DNA of 64,000 bases. Origin: Aureimonas sp. Leaf427 (lineage in GTDB: Bacteria > Pseudomonadota > Alphaproteobacteria > Rhizobiales > Rhizobiaceae). The stretch spans positions 210,155 through 274,154 of the forward strand of contig NZ_LMQW01000002.1 in NCBI RefSeq assembly GCF_001425485.1. Reading direction: 5' to 3'. A model generated the notes under the pieces. The model was not told the DNA's origin. It saw nothing but the letters and a program-made list of their open reading frames with translations, and did no database searches. This document shows, piece by piece, positions 29,811-38,869 of the stretch (position 1 is the first letter of the stretch; each line of letters opens with the position of its first letter). The translations under genes were made by a program, and so were the position numbers.

Positions 29811-30540
29811 TGATCTCCCCCCTCGAGGGGGAGATGCCGGCAGGCAGAGGGGGGCGCGACAGAGTGCCGGCGTTGGACGGTTTGAAGGGTGTTTCGATCT
29901 GCCGGTTGCGGGAGGCACCCCCCTCTGCCCTGCCGGGCATCTCCCCCGCAAGGAGGGAGATCGGCAGCTTGGCGGGCGGTGTGTTCGGGAAAGCGGCGGG
30001 GTCGGAAGCGTGACGCCGCGCGATGCGGTCTAGGCGCCGGCTGTCGCGCCTGGGTCGTGCGCCATCGCCCGTCGCGGCAAGCCTGATCTCCCTCCTTGCG
30101 GGGAAGATGCCGGCAGGCAGAGGGGGGTGCGCAGGGACGGCAGCGTCGGACGATTTGCCGGATGTCTCGATCCGCCGGTTGCGGGAGGCACCCCCCTCTG
30201 CCCTGCCGGGCATCTCCCCCGCAAGGAGGGAGATCGGCGGCTGGGCGGGCGGTGTGTTCGGGAGAGCGGTTGGGCCGGTGGCATGACGCTGCGCGATGCG
30301 GTCTAGGTGCCGGCTGTCGCGACTTGGTTGTGCGCCATCGCCCGTCGCGACAAGCCTGATCTCCCCCCTTGAGGGGGAGATGCCGGCAGGCAGAGGGGGG
30401 CGCGACGGGGTGCCAGCGTTGGACGATTTGCCGGGTGTCTCGATCCGCCGGTTGCGGGAGGCGCCCCCCTCTGTCCTGCCGGACATCTCCCCCTCAAGGG
30501 GGGAGATCGGCAGCTTGATCGGTTGCAGCTTCGGGAGATC
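29811..30540 (+). repeat. Tandem array of a 273-bp palindromic repeat (2.7 copies)
   Basis: Unit starts recur at 29811, 30084 and 30357, exactly 273 bases apart. Each unit has a core of about 165 bases with arms GAGATGCCGGCAGGCAGAGG and CCTCTG-CC-TGCCGG-CATCTC that can fold into a long hairpin, followed by a linker with GATGCGGTCTAGG and GCGCCATCGCCCGTCG. Copies differ by scattered substitutions (CCTCGAGG, CCTTGCGG, CCTTGAGG in the tip). It fills the whole 754-base gap between the GntR gene and apnL; small open frames of 60-87 codons inside it arise from the period being divisible by three and are not taken as genes. Related copies lie at 19831 and 39691. Confidence 0.92.
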
Positions 30541-30542
30541 GA

Positions 30543-32525
30543 TCATGCCGGTCGTGTGACGAGGCGCAGGGCGGCGTAGGGGCCGAGATGGGTGGGGGGC
30601 GTGCCGGGGCGGGATGGCGGCAGCGATCCGTCGGCGGCCAGGTCGAAGCTGTCGAGGTCGAGGATGGCGGTGCGGGCGGGGTCGACCGCGGCGTCGAGTT
30701 GGAGGGGCTGGTTCTCTCCGGTGAGATTGGCGAGCCAGATTTCCGTCGAGCCGTCCGGGCGTTGCGCCGCGAAGCCGTCGAGGCGGCGTGGGTCGGACGA
30801 GCGGAGCGCGCGGCGGGGCAGGCCCGACAGGGCAGCGAGCGCCTTGGCGACGTGGAAGGCGGGCACGACGCCGCCGCTTGGCGCCAGAAGACCGCGCGGC
30901 CCGGCGAAGGCGGCGCCTGTCCAGGCGGCGACGCCGCTTCCGGCAAGGCGCGCGGCATAGCCGATGGTCCAGGCGGCCGCGAAGAGGCCGCGCTGGCGCG
31001 GGTCGTCGGCGGCCATGGCGACGCGGCCACCATCGGGGTTCGGCAGGGTGCGCGAGCCGTAGGGGTTCTGGCGCATGCCGATCGTGGTGGGGCCGAGGTG
31101 ATAGGGCACCTCCCCGAGAAAGCTCCGGGCCGTCCGCGCGATGAAGGGCAACGCCTCCAGCGTCTGCATGACGCTCGCATCGTCGGCGGCGTGCACGATC
31201 GGGCAGGTCGCATGGGTCGCGAAATCGAGAAGCTCCGCCGGCACGCGCTTGCGGTTCAGCTCGGTGAAGTAGCTGAACATGCCCCCGCCGAGCGCGATGC
31301 CCGGAAAGGCCGCGCGGGCGGCGGCATAGACCTCCTCCAGCGGCGGACAATCCGGCCAGGCGCTGCCGGGCGGGGTCGACTGCCGGTCGACGGAGGGGCC
31401 GACGACGATCGCGGCGGGCGCGAGCCCGGAGGCCGACACCAGCGCCGCGATGCCGGCCAGCTCCTCGCCGGGCGCGGCCACGCCGGGCACCACGCATTCG
31501 AGCGTCACGGGTGCGTCCGGCAGGGCCTGCGCGAGCCGGGCGAGCGCGGCGAGCGCCTCGGCGCCATGGCCGGCTGTGGGATCGAACTGCAGGAGGAGAT
31601 GGCGCGGCGCGAGATCGCGGAAGGACTCGAGGGCCGCCAGCGCGGCCGGCGCCTCCTCCGGCGACACCGCGACGCCGAAGCGCGGCAGGGTCTTGCCATC
31701 AGTTGCGCCGAGCTCGACGCGGATCGGCGGGGCGATGCGGCCGGCGGACGCGCCCTCTCCGGTCTCTCCGGCCTCGGTCGCCGGCTCGATCTGGCGGCGG
31801 ATGTCGGCGATGGTCAGCGTCACGCTCTGATGGATCGTGCGCCCGGCGGGCAGGCGATAGGGCCAGGGCAATGCCAGCGGGCGCACATAGGTCTTGTAGG
31901 AGGCGTCCGACCAGTTGCGCTGGTCCTCCATCTCGAAGGCGTCGCCCTCCATCCGGCAGGTCGCGAGCGCGCCGGGCGCCGTTTCGTGGGCGATGGCGCG
32001 AATGTCCTGGAAGGGCTGCCAGGGCTCGATGAGATCGGGAAAGCGCGCGAACTCCACCTGGCCATCCGTGTGCGTCACGGTGGCGGGCCGGCCGGCGAGG
32101 CTCTCGATCGGGTGGAGCACGCAGAAGCCGCAGCGGTTCGTCTCGAAAGGCCCTTCCGACACGGCATCGACGGCGAAGACGAGCCGGCCCGTCGCATGGC
32201 CGCCGATCTGCGCGGTGAAGCGGAGGATCTCCCCGGTCTCCGCCCGGCAGGTCGCGCGATAGGACACGTCGAACGTGTCCTCCCCGTTCCGGCCCGCCCG
32301 CTCGGCGACCTCGAGCCCCTCGATCTCCGGGGCATAGGTGCCCCAGTCGCGGTCGCGCACGACATAGGCGACCGCGCGCAGGACCTCGACGCCGCGCCAG
32401 CGGATGGCGCGAAGCCCGCCCGCGTCGAGATCGGCCTCCAGCGGGCCCGCGACGAGGCGGCGGGAGACCGGCGGCGCCTCGGTCGTGCCGAAGAGCTTCA
32501 GGCGATCGGCGGCGGCCCTCTCCAT
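30543..32525 (-). CDS. apnL: D-apionate lactonase
   Basis: 660 residues, soluble, no signal peptide. It has a beta-rich N-terminal half (GLRAIRWRGVEVLRAVAYVV near 37, RNGEDTFDVSYRATC near 79) and a TIM-barrel-like C-terminal half (LECVVPGVAAPGEEL, GGGMFSYFTELNRKRVP near 430, CPIVHAADDASVMQTLEALP). This length and layout fit the D-apionate lactonase family defined by genome-context work on apiose catabolism, which opens D-apionolactone to D-apionate. It starts 4 bases downstream of the dehydrogenase gene that makes the lactone, so consecutive pathway steps are translationally linked. Last gene of the long operon; the repeat array follows its stop. Confidence 0.8.
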   Translation of the reverse strand: MERAAADRLKLFGTTEAPPVSRRLVAGPLEADLDAGGLRAIRWRGVEVLRAVAYVVRDRDWGTYAPEIEGLEVAERAGRNGEDTFDVSYRATCRAETGEILRFTAQIGGHATGRLVFAVDAVSEGPFETNRCGFCVLHPIESLAGRPATVTHTDGQVEFARFPDLIEPWQPFQDIRAIAHETAPGALATCRMEGDAFEMEDQRNWSDASYKTYVRPLALPWPYRLPAGRTIHQSVTLTIADIRRQIEPATEAGETGEGASAGRIAPPIRVELGATDGKTLPRFGVAVSPEEAPAALAALESFRDLAPRHLLLQFDPTAGHGAEALAALARLAQALPDAPVTLECVVPGVAAPGEELAGIAALVSASGLAPAAIVVGPSVDRQSTPPGSAWPDCPPLEEVYAAARAAFPGIALGGGMFSYFTELNRKRVPAELLDFATHATCPIVHAADDASVMQTLEALPFIARTARSFLGEVPYHLGPTTIGMRQNPYGSRTLPNPDGGRVAMAADDPRQRGLFAAAWTIGYAARLAGSGVAAWTGAAFAGPRGLLAPSGGVVPAFHVAKALAALSGLPRRALRSSDPRRLDGFAAQRPDGSTEIWLANLTGENQPLQLDAAVDPARTAILDLDSFDLAADGSLPPSRPGTPPTHLGPYAALRLVTRPA

Positions 32526-32529
32526 GGGA

Positions 32530-33573
32530 CTAGCGGGCCTCGGAGGGATCTACGGTCCGGCCCGTGGCGGCGCTGAGATAGGCCGCCTCCACCAGCTCGA
32601 AGGTCTTCAGATTGTCCGCCCCGGACGTCGCGGGCTCCGTGCCCGCGCGCAGGGTCTCGATGAAATGGCGCTCGATGTTGAGGACGCTCTCCTGCACGCC
32701 GTGCCAGGGCTGCTCCGCCCAGGCGAGCGGCGTCGGCGAGACGTCGCGCGTCTGCGGCCCGTCCTTGGTGATGAGGGTCAGCTGATAGCCGGCATCGAGC
32801 TGCACCGAGCCCTCGCTGCCCTCGACGTCGATGAGAACTTCGGGAAACAGCTCGCGCGCCCGCCGCGAGGAATAGGAGCAGTCGACGACGGAGGTGACGC
32901 CGCCTTCGTGGACGAGGAGCATGGTGGCGACGTCTTCGCCCTTGATGGTCGGGTTCACCTGCGCGGTCGAGGCGGTGAGCCGGGAGACCTCTCCGAAGAG
33001 AAAGCGCGCGGTGTCGAGGACGTGGACGCCGAGATCTTCGATGATGAAACGTGTCCCTTCCGCCAGATAGGGCTGGCCGGAAATGACGTCGTAGCCGGAG
33101 CGGAAGGAGACGCGGCCCCAGAACGGCTTGCCGATCGCGCCGGAGCGGACGATCTCCTCCACCGCCATGATCGGCTTCTGCCAGCGAAAGTTCTCGTGCA
33201 CCATCATCGGCACGCCGGCCGCCTCGCAGGCCGCGACCATGGCGCGCCCGTCCGCGATGGTCGGCGCCATCGGCTTCTGGCAGATGACCGGCACCTTGTG
33301 GGCGGCGGCCAGCTCCACCAGCGCGCGATGCGTCGGCGCGGTCGTCGCGATGTCGACGAAGTCGAGCGCCTCGGCCTCGAACATGGCCTTCGCATCGGTA
33401 TAGGTCCGCCCGATGCCGAAGGCCTTCGCGACGGAGGCGAGCCGCGCCTCGTCGCGGTCGCAGAGAGCCACGATCGCCGCGCCGTCGCCCGACGCGGACA
33501 GGTCGCGCCAGGCGTTCAGATGGTTGTTGGCGAAGAATCCGCAGCCGATGAGGCCGCCGCGAAGTTCGGTCAT
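32530..33573 (-). CDS. apsD: D-apiose dehydrogenase (Gfo/Idh/MocA family)
   Basis: 347 residues. N-terminal NAD(P)-binding Rossmann fold with GLIGCGFFANNHLNAW at about 8-23, and the family motif KP in VICQKPMAP near 98. The C-terminal sheet domain carries GRVSFRSGYD and AEGTRFIIEDLGVHVLD, where the HxxD-type His lies. Families of this kind oxidise sugars at C1. Its place between apnL (4 bases) and the apionate genes supports D-apiose to D-apionolactone oxidation rather than inositol or glucose oxidation. The enzyme activity itself is inferred from family and context. Confidence 0.85.
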   Translation of the reverse strand: MTELRGGLIGCGFFANNHLNAWRDLSASGDGAAIVALCDRDEARLASVAKAFGIGRTYTDAKAMFEAEALDFVDIATTAPTHRALVELAAAHKVPVICQKPMAPTIADGRAMVAACEAAGVPMMVHENFRWQKPIMAVEEIVRSGAIGKPFWGRVSFRSGYDVISGQPYLAEGTRFIIEDLGVHVLDTARFLFGEVSRLTASTAQVNPTIKGEDVATMLLVHEGGVTSVVDCSYSSRRARELFPEVLIDVEGSEGSVQLDAGYQLTLITKDGPQTRDVSPTPLAWAEQPWHGVQESVLNIERHFIETLRAGTEPATSGADNLKTFELVEAAYLSAATGRTVDPSEAR

Positions 33574-33663
33574 GTCGGTATCCCCGATCTCGTTCGTCTG
33601 GATGGCAACCCGTTCTGACGGATATGGGGCGCCGATGTCATAGGCTGTTCGTCGGATGGCACA

Positions 33664-35037
33664 TCATGACGCCGGGCGCCCCCGCGCGGTCGCCGGCTCT
33701 GCCGCGGCCCCGTTGTTTGCCCCTGCGACGGGTACCGGCTCGCGGATGCGGCCGGCAATCGAGAAGGTGAGGATCGCGGAGACCAGCATGGCAACGCCGA
33801 CGATCATCATCGGAACGACGTAGGAGCCCGTCCAGTCCTTGACGGCCCCCGTTATGAAGGGGGCCGCGAAGCCGGCGACATTGCCGATCGTGTTGATCAG
33901 CGCGATGCCGGCCGCCGCGCCCGCGCCGGAGAGGAAGCGCGCCGGGATCGACCAGAAGTTCGGCAGGGCCGAGAAGATGGCGCAGGCCGTGATCGTGATG
34001 ACGGCGATGGTCGCCGCCGGTGACGACATGGTGAGCGCGAGCGGAATGGATGCTGCGCCGACGAGAGCGGGCAGGCCGACATGCCAGGAACGGATACCGC
34101 GCCGGGTGGCATCCCGGCTCCAGAGAACCAGGGCAACCGCCGCCGGAAGGTAGGGAACCGCGGTGATGAGGCCGCGCTCGAAGATCGTGAACTTGGTGCC
34201 GAAGCTTGCTTCGAAGCCGCCGATGATGGTCGGCAGGAAGAAGCCGAGCGTGTAGAGCCCATAGATGAAGCCGAAATAGATGGCAGCGAGAATCCAGACC
34301 CGCCCGTCCAGAAGCGCCTTGGCGCTGGCGAGGCCATGTTCGGCCGTCTTCACGCGCTCCTCGCGCTCCAACTCGCCGTTCAGCCAGCGTTTCTCCTCCG
34401 CCGTGAGCCAACGCGCGTCGTTCGGGCGGTCCGGCAGGTAGTAGAGCGTGACGATGCCGACGACGATCGCGGGCACGGACACGCCGAAGAACATGAGGCG
34501 CCAACCTTCCAGGCCGAAGGCGCCGTGGGCGCCGATCAGGAGCGAGGCGATGGGCGCGCCGATGACCGTGGTCAGCGGTTGGGCGACGTAGAAGACGGCG
34601 AGCACCCGGCTGCGATGGCGCGAGGGAACCCAGAGGCTGAGATAGAGGATCGCGCCCGGGAAGAAGCCGGCTTCTGCGATGCCGAGGAAGAAGCGTAGCC
34701 AGTAGAGCTGCGTGGCATTGCCGACCCAGGTGAAGAGCAGTGAGACGATGCCCCAGCTGATCATGATGCGTGCCAGCCACTTGCGCGCGCCGAAGCGGTG
34801 CAGCGCGAGGTTGCTCGGCACTTCGAGCAGGATGTAGCCGAAGAAGAAGATGCCGGCCGCGAAGCCGAACTGCGCCGTGGTCAGCGCCAGATCTGTCATC
34901 ATCCCGTTCGGCCCCGCGAAGCTGATCGCGGTCCGGTCGAGAAAGTTGATGAAGAACATCAAGCCGATGAACGGTACCAGCCTCCAGGATATCTTGGAGA
35001 TGGTCGATGTCTCGACGTTCCTGTCCAATGCGGTCAT
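33664..35037 (-). CDS. MFS transporter, anion:cation symporter (ACS) type
   Basis: 457 residues from ATG 35037, which has a GGGGGGAA run 5 bases upstream; the longer frame to 35148 lacks a site. About 12 membrane helices; the first holds LVPFIGLMFFINFLDRTAIS, whose N-FLDR motif is the ACS/Pht1-like signature, and LHRFGARKWLARIMISWG follows as the loop 2-3 motif. ACS members carry organic acids and acid sugars. Within this cluster the ligand may be D-apionate or a related acid, giving a second entry route beside the ABC importer. Same operon as apsD (90-base gap) and apnO (167-base gap). Confidence 0.85.
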   Translation of the reverse strand: MTALDRNVETSTISKISWRLVPFIGLMFFINFLDRTAISFAGPNGMMTDLALTTAQFGFAAGIFFFGYILLEVPSNLALHRFGARKWLARIMISWGIVSLLFTWVGNATQLYWLRFFLGIAEAGFFPGAILYLSLWVPSRHRSRVLAVFYVAQPLTTVIGAPIASLLIGAHGAFGLEGWRLMFFGVSVPAIVVGIVTLYYLPDRPNDARWLTAEEKRWLNGELEREERVKTAEHGLASAKALLDGRVWILAAIYFGFIYGLYTLGFFLPTIIGGFEASFGTKFTIFERGLITAVPYLPAAVALVLWSRDATRRGIRSWHVGLPALVGAASIPLALTMSSPAATIAVITITACAIFSALPNFWSIPARFLSGAGAAAGIALINTIGNVAGFAAPFITGAVKDWTGSYVVPMMIVGVAMLVSAILTFSIAGRIREPVPVAGANNGAAAEPATARGRPAS

Positions 35038-35204
35038 CGACAATTCCCCCCATTCTGGTGCCGCTCGGGGCGCGCAGGCCCATCGATCGGACGCGACTTC
35101 GAAGACGATGCGGCCGGCCCCGCCGCGCCCGCTCGTCTCGATGCTCATGCAAGGGGAGCCGGCCGGCCTCTTCTCCCGCCGGCCGGCTCCTTCTCAGGCA
35201 GGCG

Positions 35205-36032
35205 TCAGGTGATGCGCTTGATGGAGTCCGCGAGTTCCTGCGGTTCGAAGACGCGCTTCCAGTCGTCCTTCATCAGCATGGGCTTGCCGAATTCGATCGC
35301 CTTGTTGCAGGCGTCGGAGAAGACGCCGGGCGTTTCCTCGAAGATGACGGAGCCGAGCACGTTCATGTGGCCGAGCAGGAAGTCGCGGGCGGCCTCTTTC
35401 GGCACGCCCCGGCGCACGACCTCGTCCATCGCCTCGCGCATGACGTCGAGAAGCGAGGCGCAGACGGTTTCGGAGAGGCCGGGCTCGAGCAGCGCCATCT
35501 GCTCCACGGTGACGCGATGCGAGCGCATGACCGGCGCCCAGATGACCTTGGCCACCTCCTCGCCCAGCGCATAGTGCTCCTCCGGCCCCTGCATCAGCGA
35601 GGAGACGATATGCTGCTTGGCCGCGACGCCGCCGAAGAAGTCGCGCTTCGCGGCGGGGTCGGTCTCGTCGTTGAAGATCGGCGGATGGCAGGGATGGGTA
35701 ACGAAATAGGTGAGGTCCGGCCGCGCCGGCAGGTGGCCGGCGAAGGGCGCGGCGGCGTCGAGCACGACGACGATCGTGCCGGGTTTCAGATCCTTTTCGA
35801 TCCCGGCCGCGACCTTGCCGATCAGCGTATCGGGCACGGCGAGGACCACGACCTCCGCGCCGTCCAGCGCTGCCGCCTGGTCCACGCAGTCGAAGCCGAG
35901 GCCGGTCTTCAGCCGCTCCCGGCCGGCGGGGTTCAGCTCGACATGGCGCACGTCGAAGCGCGAGCCCTTGAGATTGGCCGAGAGGCGGTAGCCCATCTTG
36001 CCGCCGGCGCCGAAGAGAGCGATCGCAGTCAT
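35205..36032 (-). CDS. apnO: D-apionate oxidoisomerase
   Basis: 275 residues. The N-terminus MTAIALFGAGGKMGYRLSAN has the dinucleotide motif GxGGxMG of the 6-phosphogluconate-dehydrogenase-like fold; VVVLAVPDTLIGK near 60 and LTYFVTHPCHPPIFND near 107 follow. The C-terminal helical domain carries LLEPGLSETVCASLLDVMRE and LGHMNVLGSVIF. This matches the family assigned as ApnO, which oxidises D-apionate and shifts the carbonyl to give 3-oxo-isoapionate, the substrate of the kinase encoded at 26212-27564. The gene sits between the ABC permease gene and the MFS gene. Assignment rests on family recollection plus context. Confidence 0.8.
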   Translation of the reverse strand: MTAIALFGAGGKMGYRLSANLKGSRFDVRHVELNPAGRERLKTGLGFDCVDQAAALDGAEVVVLAVPDTLIGKVAAGIEKDLKPGTIVVVLDAAAPFAGHLPARPDLTYFVTHPCHPPIFNDETDPAAKRDFFGGVAAKQHIVSSLMQGPEEHYALGEEVAKVIWAPVMRSHRVTVEQMALLEPGLSETVCASLLDVMREAMDEVVRRGVPKEAARDFLLGHMNVLGSVIFEETPGVFSDACNKAIEFGKPMLMKDDWKRVFEPQELADSIKRIT

Positions 36033-36086
36033 TGTCGGGGGTCTTTCCGTTGATGTCGGTGTTGGTTCGGTGGGAGCTGGAGGCGA

Positions 36087-36103
36087 CGATTTCTGCGAAA
36101 TCG
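36087..36103. promoter_or_regulatory. Perfect 7-bp inverted repeat upstream of apnO
   Basis: CGATTTC-TGC-GAAATCG lies in the 117-base gap between the ABC permease gene and apnO, 55 bases before the apnO start. It may be a regulator site or an RNA hairpin that sets relative expression of the importer and the enzymes. No recognised consensus. Confidence 0.4.
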
Positions 36104-36149
36104 CGCTGGGGTTACGGGACGCGACGATCCCCGCGGGGATCGCGCGGGC

Positions 36150-37217
36150 TTAACGGCCGAGCGCCGCCTGCCTCTGGAGCGCGATGCGCTGCTGGAGGCG
36201 CTGCTGGAACTGGTCGACGACGACGGCGGCGATGATGACGAGGCCCTTGATGACGGTTTGCCAGAAGGAGGAGACGCCCATCATCACGAGCCCGTCCGAG
36301 AGAATGCCGATGACGAAGGCGCCGATGATCGTGCCGCCGATCCGGCCGCGCCCGCCCGACATGGACGTGCCGCCGAGCACCGCCGCCGCGATGGCGTTCA
36401 GCTCGAAGGTCTCGCCGGTGGCGGGATGGGAGGCGACGAGCTGGGAGGCGACGATCAGCCCGACGATCGCCGCGCAGAAGCCGGAGAACATGTAGACGAA
36501 CATCTTCGTCCGGTTGACCTGGATGCCCGAGAGCGCCGCGGCCCTCTCGTTGCCGCCGACGGCGTAGATGTAGCGCCCGAGCGGCGTGCGCGCGGCGAGA
36601 TAGGCGGCGCCGAGGCCCACCACGATCAGCGTCGCGATCGAGACGGGAATGCCGAGCACGGAGCCCGCGCCGATCAGCGGAAACGTGTCCGTGCCCCATT
36701 CGGCGGAGCCGCGAAGGTTCGGGAAGGTCGCGCCGTCCGAGGAGAGGAGCGCGAGGCCCCGCGCCACGTAGAGCGTGCCGAGCGTCGCGATGAAGGGCGC
36801 GACGTTGAGCTTGGTGATGAGCAGCCCGTTGACGACGCCGACCGCGATGCCGACGAGAAGCGTCAGGCCGATGATCTCGACCGTGTTGAAGAAGACGGTC
36901 TGGCCGAGAAAGCCGATCTCGACGCCGTTCAGCACGAGATAGCCCGCCACCATGCCGCAGAGCCCGACGATCGAGCCGACGGAAAGATCGATGCCGCCGG
37001 TGATGATGACGAAGGTCATGCCGATCGCCAGGAACGCGTTCAGCGCGACGTGTTCGGCCATGATGACCATATTGGCCGTGGAGAGGAAGTTCGGCGCGGC
37101 GAAGGAGAAGAAGACGACGACCGCGATCAGCGCGATGAAGGTGCGCGCCTTCAGGAGAAGGAGCACGGGGGAGATCTCCTGGCGCGCCGGCGGGCTTGCT
37201 GCGGGGGCGAGGGTCAT
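36150..37217 (-). CDS. Ribose-type ABC transporter permease
   Basis: 355 residues, about ten membrane helices. The RbsC/XylH-type motif TGGIDLSVGSIVGLCGMVAG lies at about 73-92, and ALSGIQVNRTKMFVYMFSGF and NAIAAAVLGGTSMSGGRGRI in the C-terminal half are family hallmarks. The channel subunit of a pentose-type importer, overlapping the ATPase gene by 4 bases (ATGA). The C-terminus carries a Gln-rich tail (QFQQRLQQRIALQRQAALGR). Context makes D-apiose (a branched pentose) the most likely substrate. Confidence 0.92.
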   Translation of the reverse strand: MTLAPAASPPARQEISPVLLLLKARTFIALIAVVVFFSFAAPNFLSTANMVIMAEHVALNAFLAIGMTFVIITGGIDLSVGSIVGLCGMVAGYLVLNGVEIGFLGQTVFFNTVEIIGLTLLVGIAVGVVNGLLITKLNVAPFIATLGTLYVARGLALLSSDGATFPNLRGSAEWGTDTFPLIGAGSVLGIPVSIATLIVVGLGAAYLAARTPLGRYIYAVGGNERAAALSGIQVNRTKMFVYMFSGFCAAIVGLIVASQLVASHPATGETFELNAIAAAVLGGTSMSGGRGRIGGTIIGAFVIGILSDGLVMMGVSSFWQTVIKGLVIIAAVVVDQFQQRLQQRIALQRQAALGR

Positions 37218-38869
37218 GCTCGAGTCTCCACGACGGTCGGAATGGTTCGGTGCGGACCATGGCCGGCCGCCGAGAGCTCGACGACCCGCTCCTCGGTCGC
37301 CTCGCCGCGCGGCAGGTCGCCGGTGACGCAGCCGTTGGACATGACGACGATGCGGTCGGACAGCTCCATCACCTCTTCGAGGTCCGAGGTGACGAAGAGG
37401 ATGCCGAGCCCTTCGGCCGCGAGCGTGCGCATCACGCGGAAGACCTCGGCCTTGGCGCCGATGTCGATGCCCCGGCTCGGCTCGTCCATGAGAAGCACCT
37501 TCGGCCCCGTCATCAGCGCCTTGCCGATGACGATCTTCTGCTGGTTGCCGCCCGACAGCGAGGAGACGGGGCTGTCGAGCCCCGCAACCTTCACGGCGAG
37601 CCGCTTGACGAAATCCGTCACGCTGCGCCGCTCCTTGGCGGTGTCGAGATGGAAGACGGTCGTGAAGCTTTTGAGCGAGGAGAGGCTCATGTTCTCGGCG
37701 ACGGAGAGGATCTGCACGAGCCCTTCGGCCTTGCGGTCCTCCGGGATCAGCGCGATGCCGCGCTTGATGCGCCCGTGGACGGTGCGGTCGGTGAGTGGCT
37801 GGCCGTCGAGCACGACCCGGCCCGTGGCGGCCTCCTCGCGGCCCATGATGCAGTTGAGAAGCTCGGTGCGCCCGGCGCCCATCAGCCCGTAGATGCCGAC
37901 GATCTCGCCGCGCCTCAGGGAGAGCGACACATGGTCGACGGCGAGGCCGCCGGCCTTGCGCGGCAGGACCATGTCCTCGACCCGAAGGACCTCGGGGCCG
38001 AACTCGTGGTGGATCGTCTTGGCGAAGTCCTTGGAGGAGGCGCCGATCATGGCGCGCACGATCCAGGGCACGTCCACGTCCGTCATCTCGCGCGAGCCGG
38101 TGATGCGGCCGTCGCGCAGGACGGTGATGACGTCGCCGATGCGCACCAGCTCCTCCAGCCGGTGCGAGATGTAGACGATGGCGACCCCTTGCGCCTTCAG
38201 CTCGCCGATGACGCGGAAGAGGATGTCCACCTCCGCGGCCGAGAGCGCGGAGGTCGGCTCGTCCATGATGAGGATGCGCGCGTCCTGCGCGAGGGCTTTG
38301 GCGATCTCGACGATCTGCTGCTCGCCGATCCGGAGATCGCCGACCAGCGTGTCCGGCGAATTGGCGTGCTCCAGCCGTTTCATCAGGGCGGCCGCCACCT
38401 CGCGCTGGGCGGGCATGTCGATGTCGATCCCCGCGCGCGTCTTCTCGCGGCCGATGAAGATGTTCTCGGCGATCGTCATGTTCGGAAAGAGGTTCAGCTC
38501 CTGGAAGACGATGCCGATGCCCGCCGCCCGCGCCGCCGCCGTGGTCGGCAGCTGGATCGGCTGGCCGTCGAGGATGACCTCGCCCGTGGTCGGCTGCTCC
38601 ACGCCCGCGATGATCTTCATCAGCGTCGACTTGCCCGCGCCGTTCTCGCCGACGAGCACGTTCACCGCGCCGCGCCGGACGTCGAAATCGACGCCCTTCA
38701 GCGCCTGCGTGCCCGGATAGACCTTCGTCGCCCCGCGCACGGAGAGGACGATGTCGACGAAAGCGGAGCTTTCGTCCCCGATGAAAGCGGAGCTTTCGTC
38801 ACCGGTGAAAGCGGAGCTTTCGGCGCCGGTGGCAGCGGAGCTTTCGGCGGTCGCCTCGATCCCGCTCAT
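37214..38869 (-). CDS. Ribose-type ABC transporter ATP-binding protein with repeat-coded N-terminal extension
   Basis: 551 residues from ATG 38869, overlapping the lipoprotein gene by four bases. Two ATPase domains in tandem, as in RbsA/XylG: Walker A GENGAGKST, signature and Walker B ARILIMDEPTSALS in the first; the degenerate second copy has GLMGAGRTELLNCIMG and LSGGNQQKIVIGKAL with VLLMDEPSRGIDIG. Before the first domain (starting near residue 40, IVLSVRGATKVYPGT) the protein has an acidic Ser/Ala extension made of four copies of an eight-residue unit of the type GDESSAF(I/T). That extension is unusual for the family; see the repeat entry. Energises the pentose importer. Confidence 0.92.
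   Translation of the reverse strand: MSGIEATAESSAATGAESSAFTGDESSAFIGDESSAFVDIVLSVRGATKVYPGTQALKGVDFDVRRGAVNVLVGENGAGKSTLMKIIAGVEQPTTGEVILDGQPIQLPTTAAARAAGIGIVFQELNLFPNMTIAENIFIGREKTRAGIDIDMPAQREVAAALMKRLEHANSPDTLVGDLRIGEQQIVEIAKALAQDARILIMDEPTSALSAAEVDILFRVIGELKAQGVAIVYISHRLEELVRIGDVITVLRDGRITGSREMTDVDVPWIVRAMIGASSKDFAKTIHHEFGPEVLRVEDMVLPRKAGGLAVDHVSLSLRRGEIVGIYGLMGAGRTELLNCIMGREEAATGRVVLDGQPLTDRTVHGRIKRGIALIPEDRKAEGLVQILSVAENMSLSSLKSFTTVFHLDTAKERRSVTDFVKRLAVKVAGLDSPVSSLSGGNQQKIVIGKALMTGPKVLLMDEPSRGIDIGAKAEVFRVMRTLAAEGLGILFVTSDLEEVMELSDRIVVMSNGCVTGDLPRGEATEERVVELSAAGHGPHRTIPTVVETRA
38759..38854 (-). repeat. Four 24-bp palindromic tandem repeats inside the ATPase gene
   Basis: GAAAGC-GGA-GCTTTC recurs every 24 bases at 38759, 38783 and 38807, with a degenerate fourth copy at 38831 (GGCAGC-GGA-GCTTTC). 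Each unit is itself an inverted repeat. Read leftward it codes an eight-residue repeat (ESSAF plus three variable residues). The array sits just inside the start of the ATPase gene, near the overlap with the lipoprotein gene. Confidence 0.9.

Noticed and set aside
29811-30540. Several open frames of 60-87 codons inside the repeat array
   Set aside because: They follow from a 273-bp period divisible by three; no ribosome-binding site and no conserved residues among copies beyond the DNA repeat.
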